From Montanilutibacter psychrotolerans (lineage in GTDB: Bacteria > Pseudomonadota > Gammaproteobacteria > Xanthomonadales > Xanthomonadaceae), in the NCBI RefSeq assembly GCF_003719825.1, contig NZ_RIBS01000003.1, forward strand, positions 310,001 through 374,000: a DNA stretch of 64,000 bases. The letters are read 5' to 3'. Under the pieces are notes generated by a model. That model ran no database searches, was not told where the DNA came from, and saw only the letters and a list, made by a program, of their open reading frames with translations. Positions 28,777-36,999 of the stretch are shown piece by piece. The position numbers and the translations under genes were made by a program. Each line of letters starts with the position of its first letter. The first letter of the stretch is position 1.

Positions 28777-29547
28777 TCAGAGAACGGCGGCTTCGGCCGG
28801 AACGCTCTTGATCAGGTCGCGATACGACGCAAGCGCCTCCTTGATTCCGCCGTAGAAGATCATCCGGCCGCGCTCGAGCACGATGCCCTTGTTGCAGACG
28901 CTGTTCAGCAGTCCGGCATTGTGGCTGGCGAGCACGACAATCCGGCTGCCGTCCACCCGCCCGGCCAGGCGTTCCTTGGCCTTGGCAATGAACTCGGTAT
29001 CGCCTGTGCCGATCCATTCGTCCATCAGCATGATGTCGTGCTGGACCGACGTCGAGATGGCAAAGCCCAGGCGCATGCGCTGACCGGCGGACAAGGTCTT
29101 GAGCCGGTGGCCGATTTTCTCGGTGAGCCCGGCGAATTCGACGACCGGCTCGATCAGGTGGCGGATCTGCGACGAGCGCAGACCAATCGCGGTTCCGCGC
29201 AGGAAGATGTTCTCGCGTACGGTCGCCTCGGCGTTGAAGCCCAGCGAGACATTCAGCAGCGCCTGGCACGAGCCGTTGACCTCGACCGCGCCGCGGGTTG
29301 GGGTGAAGGCGCCGTTGAGCACGCGCAGCAGGGTCGATTTGCCCGCCCCGTTGCGTCCGATCAGGGCGATCCGGTCACCGTCGTGCGCTTCGAAGCCGAT
29401 ATCGGAAAGCACGGTCCGGGTTTCGCGCCGCGGCGGATCGAACGCAGCGTTCAGCAGCGTGGCGAACCACGTCTTCGCAGACCGCTCGTTCTGCAGGTAG
29501 ATCGGAACCTCGAGGCTCACGCCGCGGGCAATCAGGGAAACATTCAT
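28777..29547 (-). CDS. wzt: Polysaccharide ABC transporter ATP-binding protein, short form without carbohydrate-binding domain
   Basis: This 256-residue ATPase has Walker A GRNGAGKST (64-72), signature LSAGQRMRLGFAI, Walker B DIMLMDEWIG and the switch His in VVLASHN. It is the KpsT/Wzt type that energises Wzm. Wzt proteins of the E. coli O9a kind carry an extra C-terminal domain of about 150-180 residues that reads the chain end. That domain is absent here, as in exporters where the chain end is not the signal. I chose the ATG at 29547, 13 bases after the wzm stop. An upstream in-frame start would lie inside wzm and add unrelated sequence. Confidence 0.92.
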   Translation of the reverse strand: MNVSLIARGVSLEVPIYLQNERSAKTWFATLLNAAFDPPRRETRTVLSDIGFEAHDGDRIALIGRNGAGKSTLLRVLNGAFTPTRGAVEVNGSCQALLNVSLGFNAEATVRENIFLRGTAIGLRSSQIRHLIEPVVEFAGLTEKIGHRLKTLSAGQRMRLGFAISTSVQHDIMLMDEWIGTGDTEFIAKAKERLAGRVDGSRIVVLASHNAGLLNSVCNKGIVLERGRMIFYGGIKEALASYRDLIKSVPAEAAVL

Positions 29548-29560
29548 TCGGTCACCCGCA

Positions 29561-30355
29561 TCAGACCCAGATCGGCACGTAGCGCGCGTACCGCTTGTAC
29601 GCCAACGCCGCCAACATCCAGCCCGCGACCGTAAAGACGGCCAGGTAATAGAGAGTGAAGTGCTCCAGCGGCTCCCCCAGCAGCGGCGCACGAACGACTT
29701 CGATCAGGTGGTACAGCGGATTGAGGCGCATGAAGGTCCCGTGCACGGTCCCCATCGGTGCCCGACTCGCGTACCAGAGGATCGGCGTGAGGATGAAGCC
29801 AAAAATGAACACGCTGCCCATCAGTTCGTGGATGTCGGGGAAGCGCGCGCCAACCAGCGCGATGATCACCGCGATCCACATCACGTTTACCAGCACCAGC
29901 GGCACCGAGACCAAGGCAAACAGCCCACCCGCCAGTTCCAGTTGTGGCGCCCGCAACAGGGCAATGGCCACCACCGGCGAGGCGACGATGAAGTAGAACA
30001 ACGCCTTGGCCACCACGCGCAGGAAAAAATCGGTCAGGCGCTGGTGGCCGTCGAGGATGAAGGACTGGTGGCTGGGCAAGACGCTGGAGGCCTCGTTGAT
30101 CACCATCGAGAGCAACCGGAACATCAGGTAGCCCAGGCCCATGTGCGGCATGAACTCGGCGGGCGTCACGCCCTGCAGCCGCGCGAAGAAGTACCCGATT
30201 CCCCACACGTACAGCACCGCCGGCATCACCAGCCACAGCAGCCCGAGCCGGGACCGACGGTACTTCGTAACGATTCCGAGCCAACTGGAGTAGGCCCAGA
30301 ATTCCGGACGGCGCACGCTATCCGCAAAATCGCGCCACAACGAACGTTGCCTCAC
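29561..30355 (-). CDS. wzm: Polysaccharide ABC transporter permease
   Basis: This 264-residue ABC-2-type permease has about six membrane segments. The N-terminal RQRSLWRDFADSVRRPEFW and TKYRRSRLGLLWLVMPAVL are family features (amphipathic helix then SxLG..W). It forms the channel for lipid-linked polysaccharide with Wzt. The GTG at 30355 overlaps the metB stop (GTGA), so translation of the exporter is coupled to metB. A longer upstream reading would lie inside metB in another frame and is rejected. Confidence 0.92.
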   Translation of the reverse strand: MRQRSLWRDFADSVRRPEFWAYSSWLGIVTKYRRSRLGLLWLVMPAVLYVWGIGYFFARLQGVTPAEFMPHMGLGYLMFRLLSMVINEASSVLPSHQSFILDGHQRLTDFFLRVVAKALFYFIVASPVVAIALLRAPQLELAGGLFALVSVPLVLVNVMWIAVIIALVGARFPDIHELMGSVFIFGFILTPILWYASRAPMGTVHGTFMRLNPLYHLIEVVRAPLLGEPLEHFTLYYLAVFTVAGWMLAALAYKRYARYVPIWV

Positions 30356-31527
30356 GTCAAGGCACCCGCCAGCTCGTCGCGAAGGTCGTCGAGGTTTTCG
30401 ACGCCGACGCTCAGGCGCACGAGGTTGTCGGTGACACCCAGCTGGGCGCGACGCTCGGCCGGCACCGAGGCGTGGGTCATGATGGCCGGGTGGTTGACCA
30501 GGCTCTCCACGCCGCCCAGGGACTCGGCCAGCGCAAACAGCTCGGTGCGCTCGCAGAATCGCTTGGCCGCCGCCAACCCGCCCTTGATGTAGATCGAGAC
30601 CATGCCGCCGAAGCCGTTCATCTGACGCTGCGCAAGCGCGTGCTGCGGATGCGACTTCAGGCCGGGGTAGATCACCTTCTCGATGGCGGCGTGCGACTCC
30701 AGCCACTGCGCCAGCTGCATCGCGTTGTCGCAATGCGCCTGCATCCGCAGGTGCAGGGTCTTCAGGCCACGCAGGGCCAGGAAGCTGTCAAACGGGCCCT
30801 GCACGCCACCGATCGCGTTCTGCAGGAAGGCCATCTGCTCGGCCAGCTCGGTGTCGTCGCCGACCACGACCATGCCGCCGACGATGTCGGAGTGGCCGTT
30901 GAGGTACTTGGTCGCCGAATGCATGACCAGGTGCGCGCCCAGTTCGAGCGGGCGCTGCAGGATCGGCGAGCTGAAGGTGTTGTCGACCACGACGATCAGG
31001 CCGCGCTTGCGCGCGATCTCGGCGATCCGGGCGATGTCGACCAGCTTCAGCAGCGGGTTGGTCGGGGTTTCGATCCAGACCAGTTTCGTCTCCGGGCGGA
31101 TCGCGGCCTCGAAGGCGGCGACGTCGCTGAGATCGACCCAGCTGAAATCCAGGCCGGCGGAGCGGCGACGGACGCGCTCGAACAACCGGTAGGTGCCGCC
31201 GTACACGTCGTCCATCGCGATCACGTGGCTGCCAGAATCCAGCATCTCCAGAATCGTGGAGGTGGCGGCCAGCCCGGAGGCGAACGCGAACCCGCGGGTG
31301 CCGCCTTCCAGCGCGGCGACACAGCGCTCGTAGGCGAAGCGGGTCGGATTGTGGCTACGCGAGTACTCGAACCCCTGGTGTTCGCCGGGGCTGCTCTGGA
31401 CGTAGGTGGACGTCGCATAGATCGGCGTCATCACCGCGCCCGTGCTCGGGTCCGGCGATTGCCCGGCGTGGATCGCCAGGGTGCCCAAACCGGGCTTTCG
31501 CGCCCCTTCCGGCTGTCGTTCGGTCAT
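30352..31527 (-). CDS. metB: Cystathionine gamma-synthase / gamma-lyase family PLP enzyme
   Basis: This 391-residue enzyme belongs to the Cys/Met PLP family. The PLP Lys is K207 in HSATKYLNGHSD. The YSRSHNPTR block, DDVYGGTYRLF and the C-terminal GVESLVNHPAIMTHASVP are intact. It either joins O-succinylhomoserine and cysteine or cleaves cystathionine. The Xanthomonas gene at this place is called metB. It is the first gene of a possible seven-gene transcript leading into the LPS exporter and transferases. The leader is short and the sulfotransferase-like gene diverges 53 bases away. Confidence 0.92.
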   Translation of the reverse strand: MTERQPEGARKPGLGTLAIHAGQSPDPSTGAVMTPIYATSTYVQSSPGEHQGFEYSRSHNPTRFAYERCVAALEGGTRGFAFASGLAATSTILEMLDSGSHVIAMDDVYGGTYRLFERVRRRSAGLDFSWVDLSDVAAFEAAIRPETKLVWIETPTNPLLKLVDIARIAEIARKRGLIVVVDNTFSSPILQRPLELGAHLVMHSATKYLNGHSDIVGGMVVVGDDTELAEQMAFLQNAIGGVQGPFDSFLALRGLKTLHLRMQAHCDNAMQLAQWLESHAAIEKVIYPGLKSHPQHALAQRQMNGFGGMVSIYIKGGLAAAKRFCERTELFALAESLGGVESLVNHPAIMTHASVPAERRAQLGVTDNLVRLSVGVENLDDLRDELAGALT

Positions 31528-31565
31528 AGGGAACTTCCGCTTCCGCTAGCATGCGAGGGTCGCGG

Positions 31566-31571
31566 ATTCTA
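31566..31571 (-). promoter_or_regulatory. Probable -10 element of metB and the downstream polysaccharide genes
   Basis: TAGAAT in the context GTTAGAATC lies about 38 bases upstream of the metB ATG. The same nine-base context precedes the cystathionine beta-synthase gene. No good -35 is visible; that region would lie inside the divergent gene. Confidence 0.4.
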
Positions 31572-31580
31572 ACATTGACC

Positions 31581-32621
31581 ATGCGTCCTCCCCTTCGCCT
31601 GCCAGGCGACTTCAGCCTCAGTGCAGCCTATCCGTTGTTCGCGCTGGAGCCGGCCGGGGAGACCGCACTGGTGCTGCATTTCACCGCCGATGACTACCGG
31701 CGGGCGAGCTTTCTCGATCGCCGGGCGCTGGCCCATCGCGACATCCCCGGCTGGCAGCCCTCGCGCGACGAACTGACCCAGGCCCTGGCCGGCCCGGCCG
31801 CCGGGCTGCCGGTGCACTGGCTGTTCCACATCGGTCACTGCGGCTCCAGCCTGCTCAGCCGCCTGCTCGACCTGTTGCCGGGCGTGCTGGGCCTGCGCGA
31901 GCCGTTACCGCTGCTGGCGCTGGCCCAGGATCCAGACGGGGCGCCGGCGTCGCCCTGGTGGCCGCTGGCGGTACGCGCGCTGGATCGCGGCTTCGACGAT
32001 ACCGCGGCAGTCGTGGTCAAGCCGAGCAGCCAGGTGGCCTGCCTGGCCGCGCCGCTGCTGGCTGCGACCTCCGGCAGGGCGTGCCTGCTGTGGGTCGACC
32101 TGCAGGACTGGTTGGCCACGATGCTGCGGGACCCGGGCCTGGTCGAGGCGGCCTTGTCGGGCGAGGTGGCGCGCCTGGCCGGCGGTGATCGGACGCCCGC
32201 CGCCAACGGCATCGGCGAGCGGCTGGCGCGGGTGTGGCTGGCCGCGCAGTGGCGCTGGCAGCGCCTGGTCGACGATCCGGCACTGGCCGGGCGCCTGGTC
32301 GATCTCGATTTCGCGGCGCTGCTGGCCGACCCGGCCGGAACCACCGCCGGGCTGGCCCGCCATTTCGGCCTGCCCGTGCCCACCGACTGGGACGCCCGGA
32401 TCCGGGTATCGGGCCTGCTGGACCGTTACGCCAAGGATCCGGACCAGGCTTTCGATGCCGGCAGCCGCCGACGCGAGCTCGATGCCGCTGGTCGGACACA
32501 CGCCCACGACGTGGCGGCCGGGCTGGCCTGGGCCGAGCGCGCTCTGGCCAACACGCCCGACGCGGCGATCACCGCCCGCCTGCGTCCCGCGGCCGGGCCC
32601 GGTGGCCGATCCGGCGACTGA
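31581..32621 (+). CDS. Sulfotransferase-like P-loop protein
   Basis: This 346-residue protein has a short N-terminal segment and then HWLFHIGHCGSSLLSRLLDL, which fits the 5'-phosphosulfate-binding loop of PAPS-dependent sulfotransferases. VVVKPSSQVACLAAPLL is in the position of the second conserved strand. The C-terminal LVDLDFAALLADPAGTTAGL and HFGLPVP resemble the distal block of such enzymes (DYEDLLADP-like). I started at the ATG at 31581 because the upstream in-frame start lies over the metB leader. It diverges from metB. Substrate is unknown; it could be the locus polysaccharide, but the family also has kinase-like members. Confidence 0.6.
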   Translation: MRPPLRLPGDFSLSAAYPLFALEPAGETALVLHFTADDYRRASFLDRRALAHRDIPGWQPSRDELTQALAGPAAGLPVHWLFHIGHCGSSLLSRLLDLLPGVLGLREPLPLLALAQDPDGAPASPWWPLAVRALDRGFDDTAAVVVKPSSQVACLAAPLLAATSGRACLLWVDLQDWLATMLRDPGLVEAALSGEVARLAGGDRTPAANGIGERLARVWLAAQWRWQRLVDDPALAGRLVDLDFAALLADPAGTTAGLARHFGLPVPTDWDARIRVSGLLDRYAKDPDQAFDAGSRRRELDAAGRTHAHDVAAGLAWAERALANTPDAAITARLRPAAGPGGRSGD

Positions 32622-32754
32622 GGCTGGCGATGTTTGAGCCTGGCCGCACCGAGGCGGGCCGTACTGAGTCGCCTGGGAGCCGCTGAACAGGGCGATCGGC
32701 CTCCCGCAGCCACCCGGGCTACCTGCCCCCGGCGGGCGCTCGGCCGGACAACCA

Positions 32755-33696
32755 TCAGCCCAGGAACGTCGTCATCGCGTAGCGCGTCCCGCGGTGCACC
32801 GGCAGCACCTCGTGCAGCAGCGAGCACGAAAACACCAGCGCGGTACCGGTGGCTGGCGAGAAGCGGTGCGGACCGAATTCGGGGTACCGGAACTCGCCGC
32901 CCTCGTAGTCGCCGGCGTTTAGGTTGACCGACAACGCGAAGCGGCGGTGGGCCACGTCCGGGGTGTCGTTGTCGCGGTGCGCGCGGAAGTAGCCGGCACC
33001 TTCGGGGTAGGCAAGCAGCTTGAACGGGTCGCGGCGCTGCACACCGAACTGGAACACCCGCGCGATCTCCGGCAGCGCGCGGCGCAGCACGCGTTCGTGC
33101 ATGCGCGCCTCGAGCGCCGCATCGCGCGGGAAGCTCTCGCGCCGCCGTTTGACCGACGGATCGATCTGCAGGGTCTGCCGCCCGTTTTCGAGCACCAGCA
33201 CCGCCGAGGCTTCGCCGCCGCCGCAATCGATGTCGAGATGGCGGATCAACGCCTCGCACAGCTCCCGCTCGAACACACCGGGAATCTGCAGCACCGGCGC
33301 GATGCGGACGGTCTGCTCCGGGAGCAGGGGCTGCTCGGTGGGAAACGGCGCCGGTGGCAGGGCCAGCGGCAAGGCGTGGCAGGCCATCAGGCGAAGGTTC
33401 TCGTCAGCCTGCCACAGCAGCGCGTGGCCAAGGCCCTGGCACCACGCCGGATCGGCCGCGAACGCCCGCCACGGCGCGGGGACGTCCAGCGCCGCGGGAC
33501 CGACGCACAACGCGACCACGCCATCCGACGGCGCCGGCAGTCGCGACGCGGCCGTCGCGTCGGCCGGGGTCGCCAGCCACACCGGGGCGCCGGCAAACTC
33601 GCCGTGCAAGGTGACCGCGTTGCCGTCGGCCGCCCGCAGGCGCACGTCGGGCAGGCGGTCGCCCGGCAACCAGTGCGCGGGCAACGGAGGGTTCAC
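32755..33696 (-). CDS. 2OG-Fe(II) oxygenase with N-terminal peroxiredoxin-like domain
   Basis: This 313-residue protein is translationally coupled to the cystathionine beta-synthase gene by a GTGA overlap. Residues about 5-115 resemble a thioredoxin-fold AhpC/TSA-like domain (LPGDRLPDVRLRAADGNAVTL) but lack a peroxidatic Cys in the usual place. Residues about 130-313 are a double-stranded beta-helix dioxygenase with iron ligands H240 and D242 (AHRDND) and H295 (LLHEVLP), and R305 (HRGTRY) for 2-oxoglutarate. Such proteins hydroxylate proteins or small molecules. The target is not known. The GTG start is set by the overlap. Confidence 0.85.
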   Translation of the reverse strand: MNPPLPAHWLPGDRLPDVRLRAADGNAVTLHGEFAGAPVWLATPADATAASRLPAPSDGVVALCVGPAALDVPAPWRAFAADPAWCQGLGHALLWQADENLRLMACHALPLALPPAPFPTEQPLLPEQTVRIAPVLQIPGVFERELCEALIRHLDIDCGGGEASAVLVLENGRQTLQIDPSVKRRRESFPRDAALEARMHERVLRRALPEIARVFQFGVQRRDPFKLLAYPEGAGYFRAHRDNDTPDVAHRRFALSVNLNAGDYEGGEFRYPEFGPHRFSPATGTALVFSCSLLHEVLPVHRGTRYAMTTFLG

Positions 33697-35069
33697 TGCA
33701 CGCGCCGGCGCAGGTAGTTCAGCAGGTCGATGCGCGTGATCAGGCCGAGGAAGCGGTCGCCATCGACCACGATTGCCACGTGCCCGCGATCGAACACCGG
33801 CAGCAGCGACTCGATCGGCGCGTGCACGTCCACCTTGTCGAGCTTGCTGACCATCGCCGTCGACACCGGGTCGCGGAAGCGCGCCTCGTCGCCGTACACG
33901 TGCAGCAGCACGTCGCTCTCGTCGACGATGCCGACCAGCTGATCGCCTTCCATCACCGGCAGCTGCGACACGTCGTACAGCTTCATGCGCTGGTATGCGG
34001 TGACCAGCAGATCGTTCTGGCCAACCACCACCGTGTCGCGCTGCGAGTACGGACGCAGGATCAGGTCGCGTAGATCGTTGCTCGGGGCACGCTCGAGGAA
34101 GCCGTTGTCGAGCATCCAGTAGTCGTTGTACATCTTGGACAGGTACTTGTTGCCCGTGTCGCAGACAAAGACCAGCACCTTCTTGGGCGTGGTCTGCTCG
34201 CGGCAATACTTCAATGCCGCGGCCAGTAGCGTGCCGGTGGACGAACCGCCCAGGACGCCTTCCTTCTCGAGCAGCTCGCGCGCGGTCAGGAAGCTTTCCT
34301 TGTCGCTGATGGCATAGGCGCGCTTGACCCGGGTGAAGTCCGAGATCGGCGGCAGGAAATCCTCGCCGATGCCCTCGACCATCCAGCTGGCGGACTTGTC
34401 CGACAACGTGCCGCGGTTGATGTATTCCTCGAGGATCGAGCCCACCGGATCGGCGAGCACGAGCTCGGTGTGCGGCGAGTGTTCGGCGAAGCAACGCGAC
34501 AGGCCGGTCATGGTGCCGGAGCTGCCGCAGCCGAACACGATCGTGTCGACGCCGCCGACCTCGGCCATCTGTTCGAGGATCTCCGGACCGGTGCCGTGCT
34601 CGTGCGCCGCGGGATTGTCGGGGTTGCCGAACTGGTTGATGAAGTACGCGCCCGGGGTTTCGCGAGCCAGTCGCTCGGCCATGTCCTGGTAGTAGTCGGG
34701 ATGGCCCTTGGCCACGTCCGAGCGCGTCAGCACCACCTGCGCCCCCATCGCCTTGAGGTTGAAGATCTTCTCGCGGCTCATCTTGTCGGGCACGACGAGG
34801 ACGAGGTTGTAGCCCTTCTGCTGCGCGACCAGCGCCAGGCCGATGCCGGTGTTGCCGGCGGTGCCCTCCACGAGCGTGTCGCCGGGCTTGATGTCGCCCC
34901 GCTTCTCGGCGGCCTCGATCATCTTCAGCCCGATGCGGTCCTTGATCGACCCGCCGGGGTTCTGCGATTCGAGCTTGAGGTAGAGCTCGCAGACGCCGGT
35001 GTCGAGGCGCTGGGCTTTGACGATCGGCGTGCGGCCGATCAGTTCGAGTACAGAAGAGTGGATGGCCAT
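33693..35069 (-). CDS. Cystathionine beta-synthase
   Basis: This 458-residue enzyme condenses serine (or an activated serine) with homocysteine. The PLP Lys is K43 in NPGGSIKDR, with the phosphate-binding loop in the GTAGNTGIGLAL region and FGCGSSGTMTGLSR. The C-terminal about 120 residues hold a pair of CBS domains (LLVTAYQRMKLYDVSQLPVM, HVAIVVDGDRFLGLITRIDLL), which usually sense adenosyl ligands. The ATG at 35069 fits the family N-terminus MAIHSSVLELIGRTPIV. With metB it gives the reverse transsulfuration pair, here separated by the sulfotransferase-like and oxygenase genes. Confidence 0.92.
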   Translation of the reverse strand: MAIHSSVLELIGRTPIVKAQRLDTGVCELYLKLESQNPGGSIKDRIGLKMIEAAEKRGDIKPGDTLVEGTAGNTGIGLALVAQQKGYNLVLVVPDKMSREKIFNLKAMGAQVVLTRSDVAKGHPDYYQDMAERLARETPGAYFINQFGNPDNPAAHEHGTGPEILEQMAEVGGVDTIVFGCGSSGTMTGLSRCFAEHSPHTELVLADPVGSILEEYINRGTLSDKSASWMVEGIGEDFLPPISDFTRVKRAYAISDKESFLTARELLEKEGVLGGSSTGTLLAAALKYCREQTTPKKVLVFVCDTGNKYLSKMYNDYWMLDNGFLERAPSNDLRDLILRPYSQRDTVVVGQNDLLVTAYQRMKLYDVSQLPVMEGDQLVGIVDESDVLLHVYGDEARFRDPVSTAMVSKLDKVDVHAPIESLLPVFDRGHVAIVVDGDRFLGLITRIDLLNYLRRRVQ

Positions 35070-35470
35070 GCGGAGCGCGCTTTCCAGGGGCCGCGGGAAT
35101 CGCGGCGGACCGGACGATTCTAACGGGCGAACCTTGCCCGCGACCCTGGCGGGAAGTCCTGGAAGGCGATGTCCGTGTCGGGCGATGCGGTCATCGCCCT
35201 GCGACGCGTTTGCCTGCGCAACGCGCCCCTGACGCATGTCGCAACGCCACGCGGCCGTCAGGGCCGGCCTTGCGGCCGGCGACGGTGGGAGAGAAGGGAC
35301 GTGTCAGCGGGAATCGCGGGAGCCGGCCATCAGGACGGCCCCCGGCCCGGCATCACGCAACTGCCTGGGACCTCCGGGCGGCTGATGCGGCAGTCGCCGC
35401 TACCCCGGGGCACCAGATCCGCGACGACGACGACCGACGAGGGAGGTCGTCGCCGTCACGGCTGGAGGCG
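35070..35470. other. Intergenic region upstream of cystathionine beta-synthase
   Basis: These 401 bases hold a probable promoter near 35117 and a 7-bp GC hairpin (GCCGGCC/GGCCGGC, loop TTGC) near 35263-35281. I see no gene; open frames here have no family features. Part of it is the downstream region of ydcH. Confidence 0.5.
35117..35122 (-). promoter_or_regulatory. Probable -10 element of the cystathionine beta-synthase gene
   Basis: TAGAAT within GTTAGAATC lies 48 bases upstream of the ATG. This is the same context as before metB. The -35 is unclear. Confidence 0.4.
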
Positions 35471-35689
35471 TCAATGCGGTCGCGTGTCGTACAACTGGAG
35501 CAGGCGGTCCTTCGCAGCAAGCTTCTCGCGCTTCATCTGTCCCAGGGTGGTGTCGTCGATCGGAAGTACGCCCAGTTCGGCGTCCGTGACCTTCTTGTTG
35601 AGCAGCTTGTGCCGTTGATAGAGCTGCTTAAATTCCGGGTTGGACTTGATCAGCGCGTCGATTTCCAGCTGCGGTTGTTCTTCGAACAT
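35471..35689 (-). CDS. YdcH family protein (DUF465)
   Basis: This 72-residue helical protein begins MFEEQPQLEIDALIKSNPEF and contains LYQRHKLLNKKVTDAELG and MKREKLAAKDRLLQLY, the typical coiled coil of DUF465/YdcH proteins. A perfect GGAGG lies seven bases before the ATG. The family is widespread and its role is not well defined. It appears to be a single-gene transcript. Confidence 0.88.
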   Translation of the reverse strand: MFEEQPQLEIDALIKSNPEFKQLYQRHKLLNKKVTDAELGVLPIDDTTLGQMKREKLAAKDRLLQLYDTRPH

Positions 35690-36051
35690 GAAAAGCCTCC
35701 TTCAGCTTGTTGTAAGCCCAGGCCCTGCGGCCCGGACTCTCGGACAAACCCCCATGCACAAACGCCCCGGCCGGAGGGCCGAGGCGTTGTTTGGATCGAT
35801 CAGGGGCACCCGGCGCAAATCGGTTACGTCACCACACAGACGAGCCGGAGCGCGGTGCGCGGCGGCGGGGTCCTGCTGGTTCAGCGATTGCGTCATTGGC
35901 CGGGCTCATCGCCAAGCAGTTGGTAGCCGCTTGGGTATCCGACCCTACTCCTCCCTCCGGGGGGTGGCAAGGCGACTTTCGTCTACAGCGACCAACGGTC
36001 ATCGCGGGACGGCGCGCGCCCTACGATGAAAATAACCAATTGATAACAAAG
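35690..36051. other. Intergenic region between ydcH and the ompA-like gene
   Basis: These 362 bases contain the hairpin at 35761-35788 and the ydcH promoter region. AT content is raised near 36020-36060. No gene or RNA is recognised. Confidence 0.5.
35761..35788 (-). terminator. Hairpin downstream of the OmpA operon
   Basis: A stem of 11 pairs with one mismatch (AACGCC.CGGCC against GGCCG.GGCGTT) closes a GGAG loop. A short T stretch follows on each strand. It could end transcription from the ompA-like gene, about 260 bases upstream on the minus strand. Confidence 0.45.
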
Positions 36052-36999
36052 CTATTTCTGCGGGACGATCACTTCAACCCGACGATTCCGGGCGCGACCT
36101 GCGGCACTGCCGTTGTCGGCCACCGGCTCGGCCTGTCCACGCCCGACGGCCTGCACCCGCGAGCGCGGAACGCCAGCGGCGACCAACGCGTCACGAACTG
36201 CGTCGGCGCGCCGCTGCGACAGCGCCAGGTTGCCGGCGGCATTCCCGTCGCTGTCGGTGTGGCCCTCGATCCGGACCGCCCCGCCACCCGTCTTCACGTA
36301 AGCGGCCAGCGCTCGCACGCTGCCGGCCGCGGCGGCGGTGAGCGTGGCCTGGCCCGACCCAAACGCGTCGCCGGCCAGCGTGAACACCTCGCCACGCGAC
36401 TCGTGGCGCGAGGCCGGCAGACGCCCCCCACCGGCCAGCAGCTCGGCCTCTTCACGCGCCAGGGCGGCTTCCTTTTCCCGAGCGGCGGCAAGCTTGGCCG
36501 CCTGCGCCCCTGTTGCGCCCTGCAGCGCGGCCTCGACGTCCTGCATCGCCTCGGCGTCGGCCAGGGTCTGCTGGCGCAGGCGCGCGGCCTCCTCGGCCTG
36601 TACCTGGGCGGCGATCCGCAGGCGCTCGGCCTCGGCACGGGCGCGCTCGGCATCGCGGCGGCTGGCCTCGACCAGCAACTCGCCGCGCTCGCGGTCCAGC
36701 CGATCCACCTCGCGCTGCGTTGCCTGGCTGCGCGCGGCGATCTGGGCGATCTCCACCCGGCGCTCGGCGACATACAGCGCGGCATCGCGATCCCGGCCCC
36801 GCGACGCGGCAAGCGCATCGACCGCGTGGCGGGCCTGCAGGCGCTCGAAGGCGGCAAAGCCCGACGCCTGCGCTTCCGCTTCGACGGCGCTCAGGCGCTG
36901 GTTGAGAGAGGTAACGGCATCGACGGCCGGCGCGGTCTGCGCCTGGGCGCCAAGCACCGGGGCCAGCAGCAGGGCCAGCAGCAGGGGGCGCGCGTTCAT
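36052..36999 (-). CDS. OmpA family protein with coiled-coil stalk
   Basis: This 315-residue envelope protein has a signal peptide ending near AQAQTA. Residues about 25-200 form a long helical region rich in Ala, Glu and Arg. The C-terminal about 110 residues are an OmpA-like peptidoglycan-binding domain with IEGHTDSDGN, LSQRRADAVRDALV and NRRVEVIV. The ATG overlaps the stop of the DUF4398 gene (ATGA). The pair probably forms a peptidoglycan-anchored complex between the outer membrane and the wall. Confidence 0.88.
   Translation of the reverse strand: MNARPLLLALLLAPVLGAQAQTAPAVDAVTSLNQRLSAVEAEAQASGFAAFERLQARHAVDALAASRGRDRDAALYVAERRVEIAQIAARSQATQREVDRLDRERGELLVEASRRDAERARAEAERLRIAAQVQAEEAARLRQQTLADAEAMQDVEAALQGATGAQAAKLAAAREKEAALAREEAELLAGGGRLPASRHESRGEVFTLAGDAFGSGQATLTAAAAGSVRALAAYVKTGGGAVRIEGHTDSDGNAAGNLALSQRRADAVRDALVAAGVPRSRVQAVGRGQAEPVADNGSAAGRARNRRVEVIVPQK

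Noticed and set aside
30356-30733. Longer N-terminus for Wzm reading back into metB
   Set aside because: The extra 126 residues are an out-of-frame reading of metB, Arg-rich and without family match. The GTG at 30355 restores normal length.
31528-31580. Possible SAM-type riboswitch before metB
   Set aside because: The leader is only about 33 bases and lacks the structure needed.
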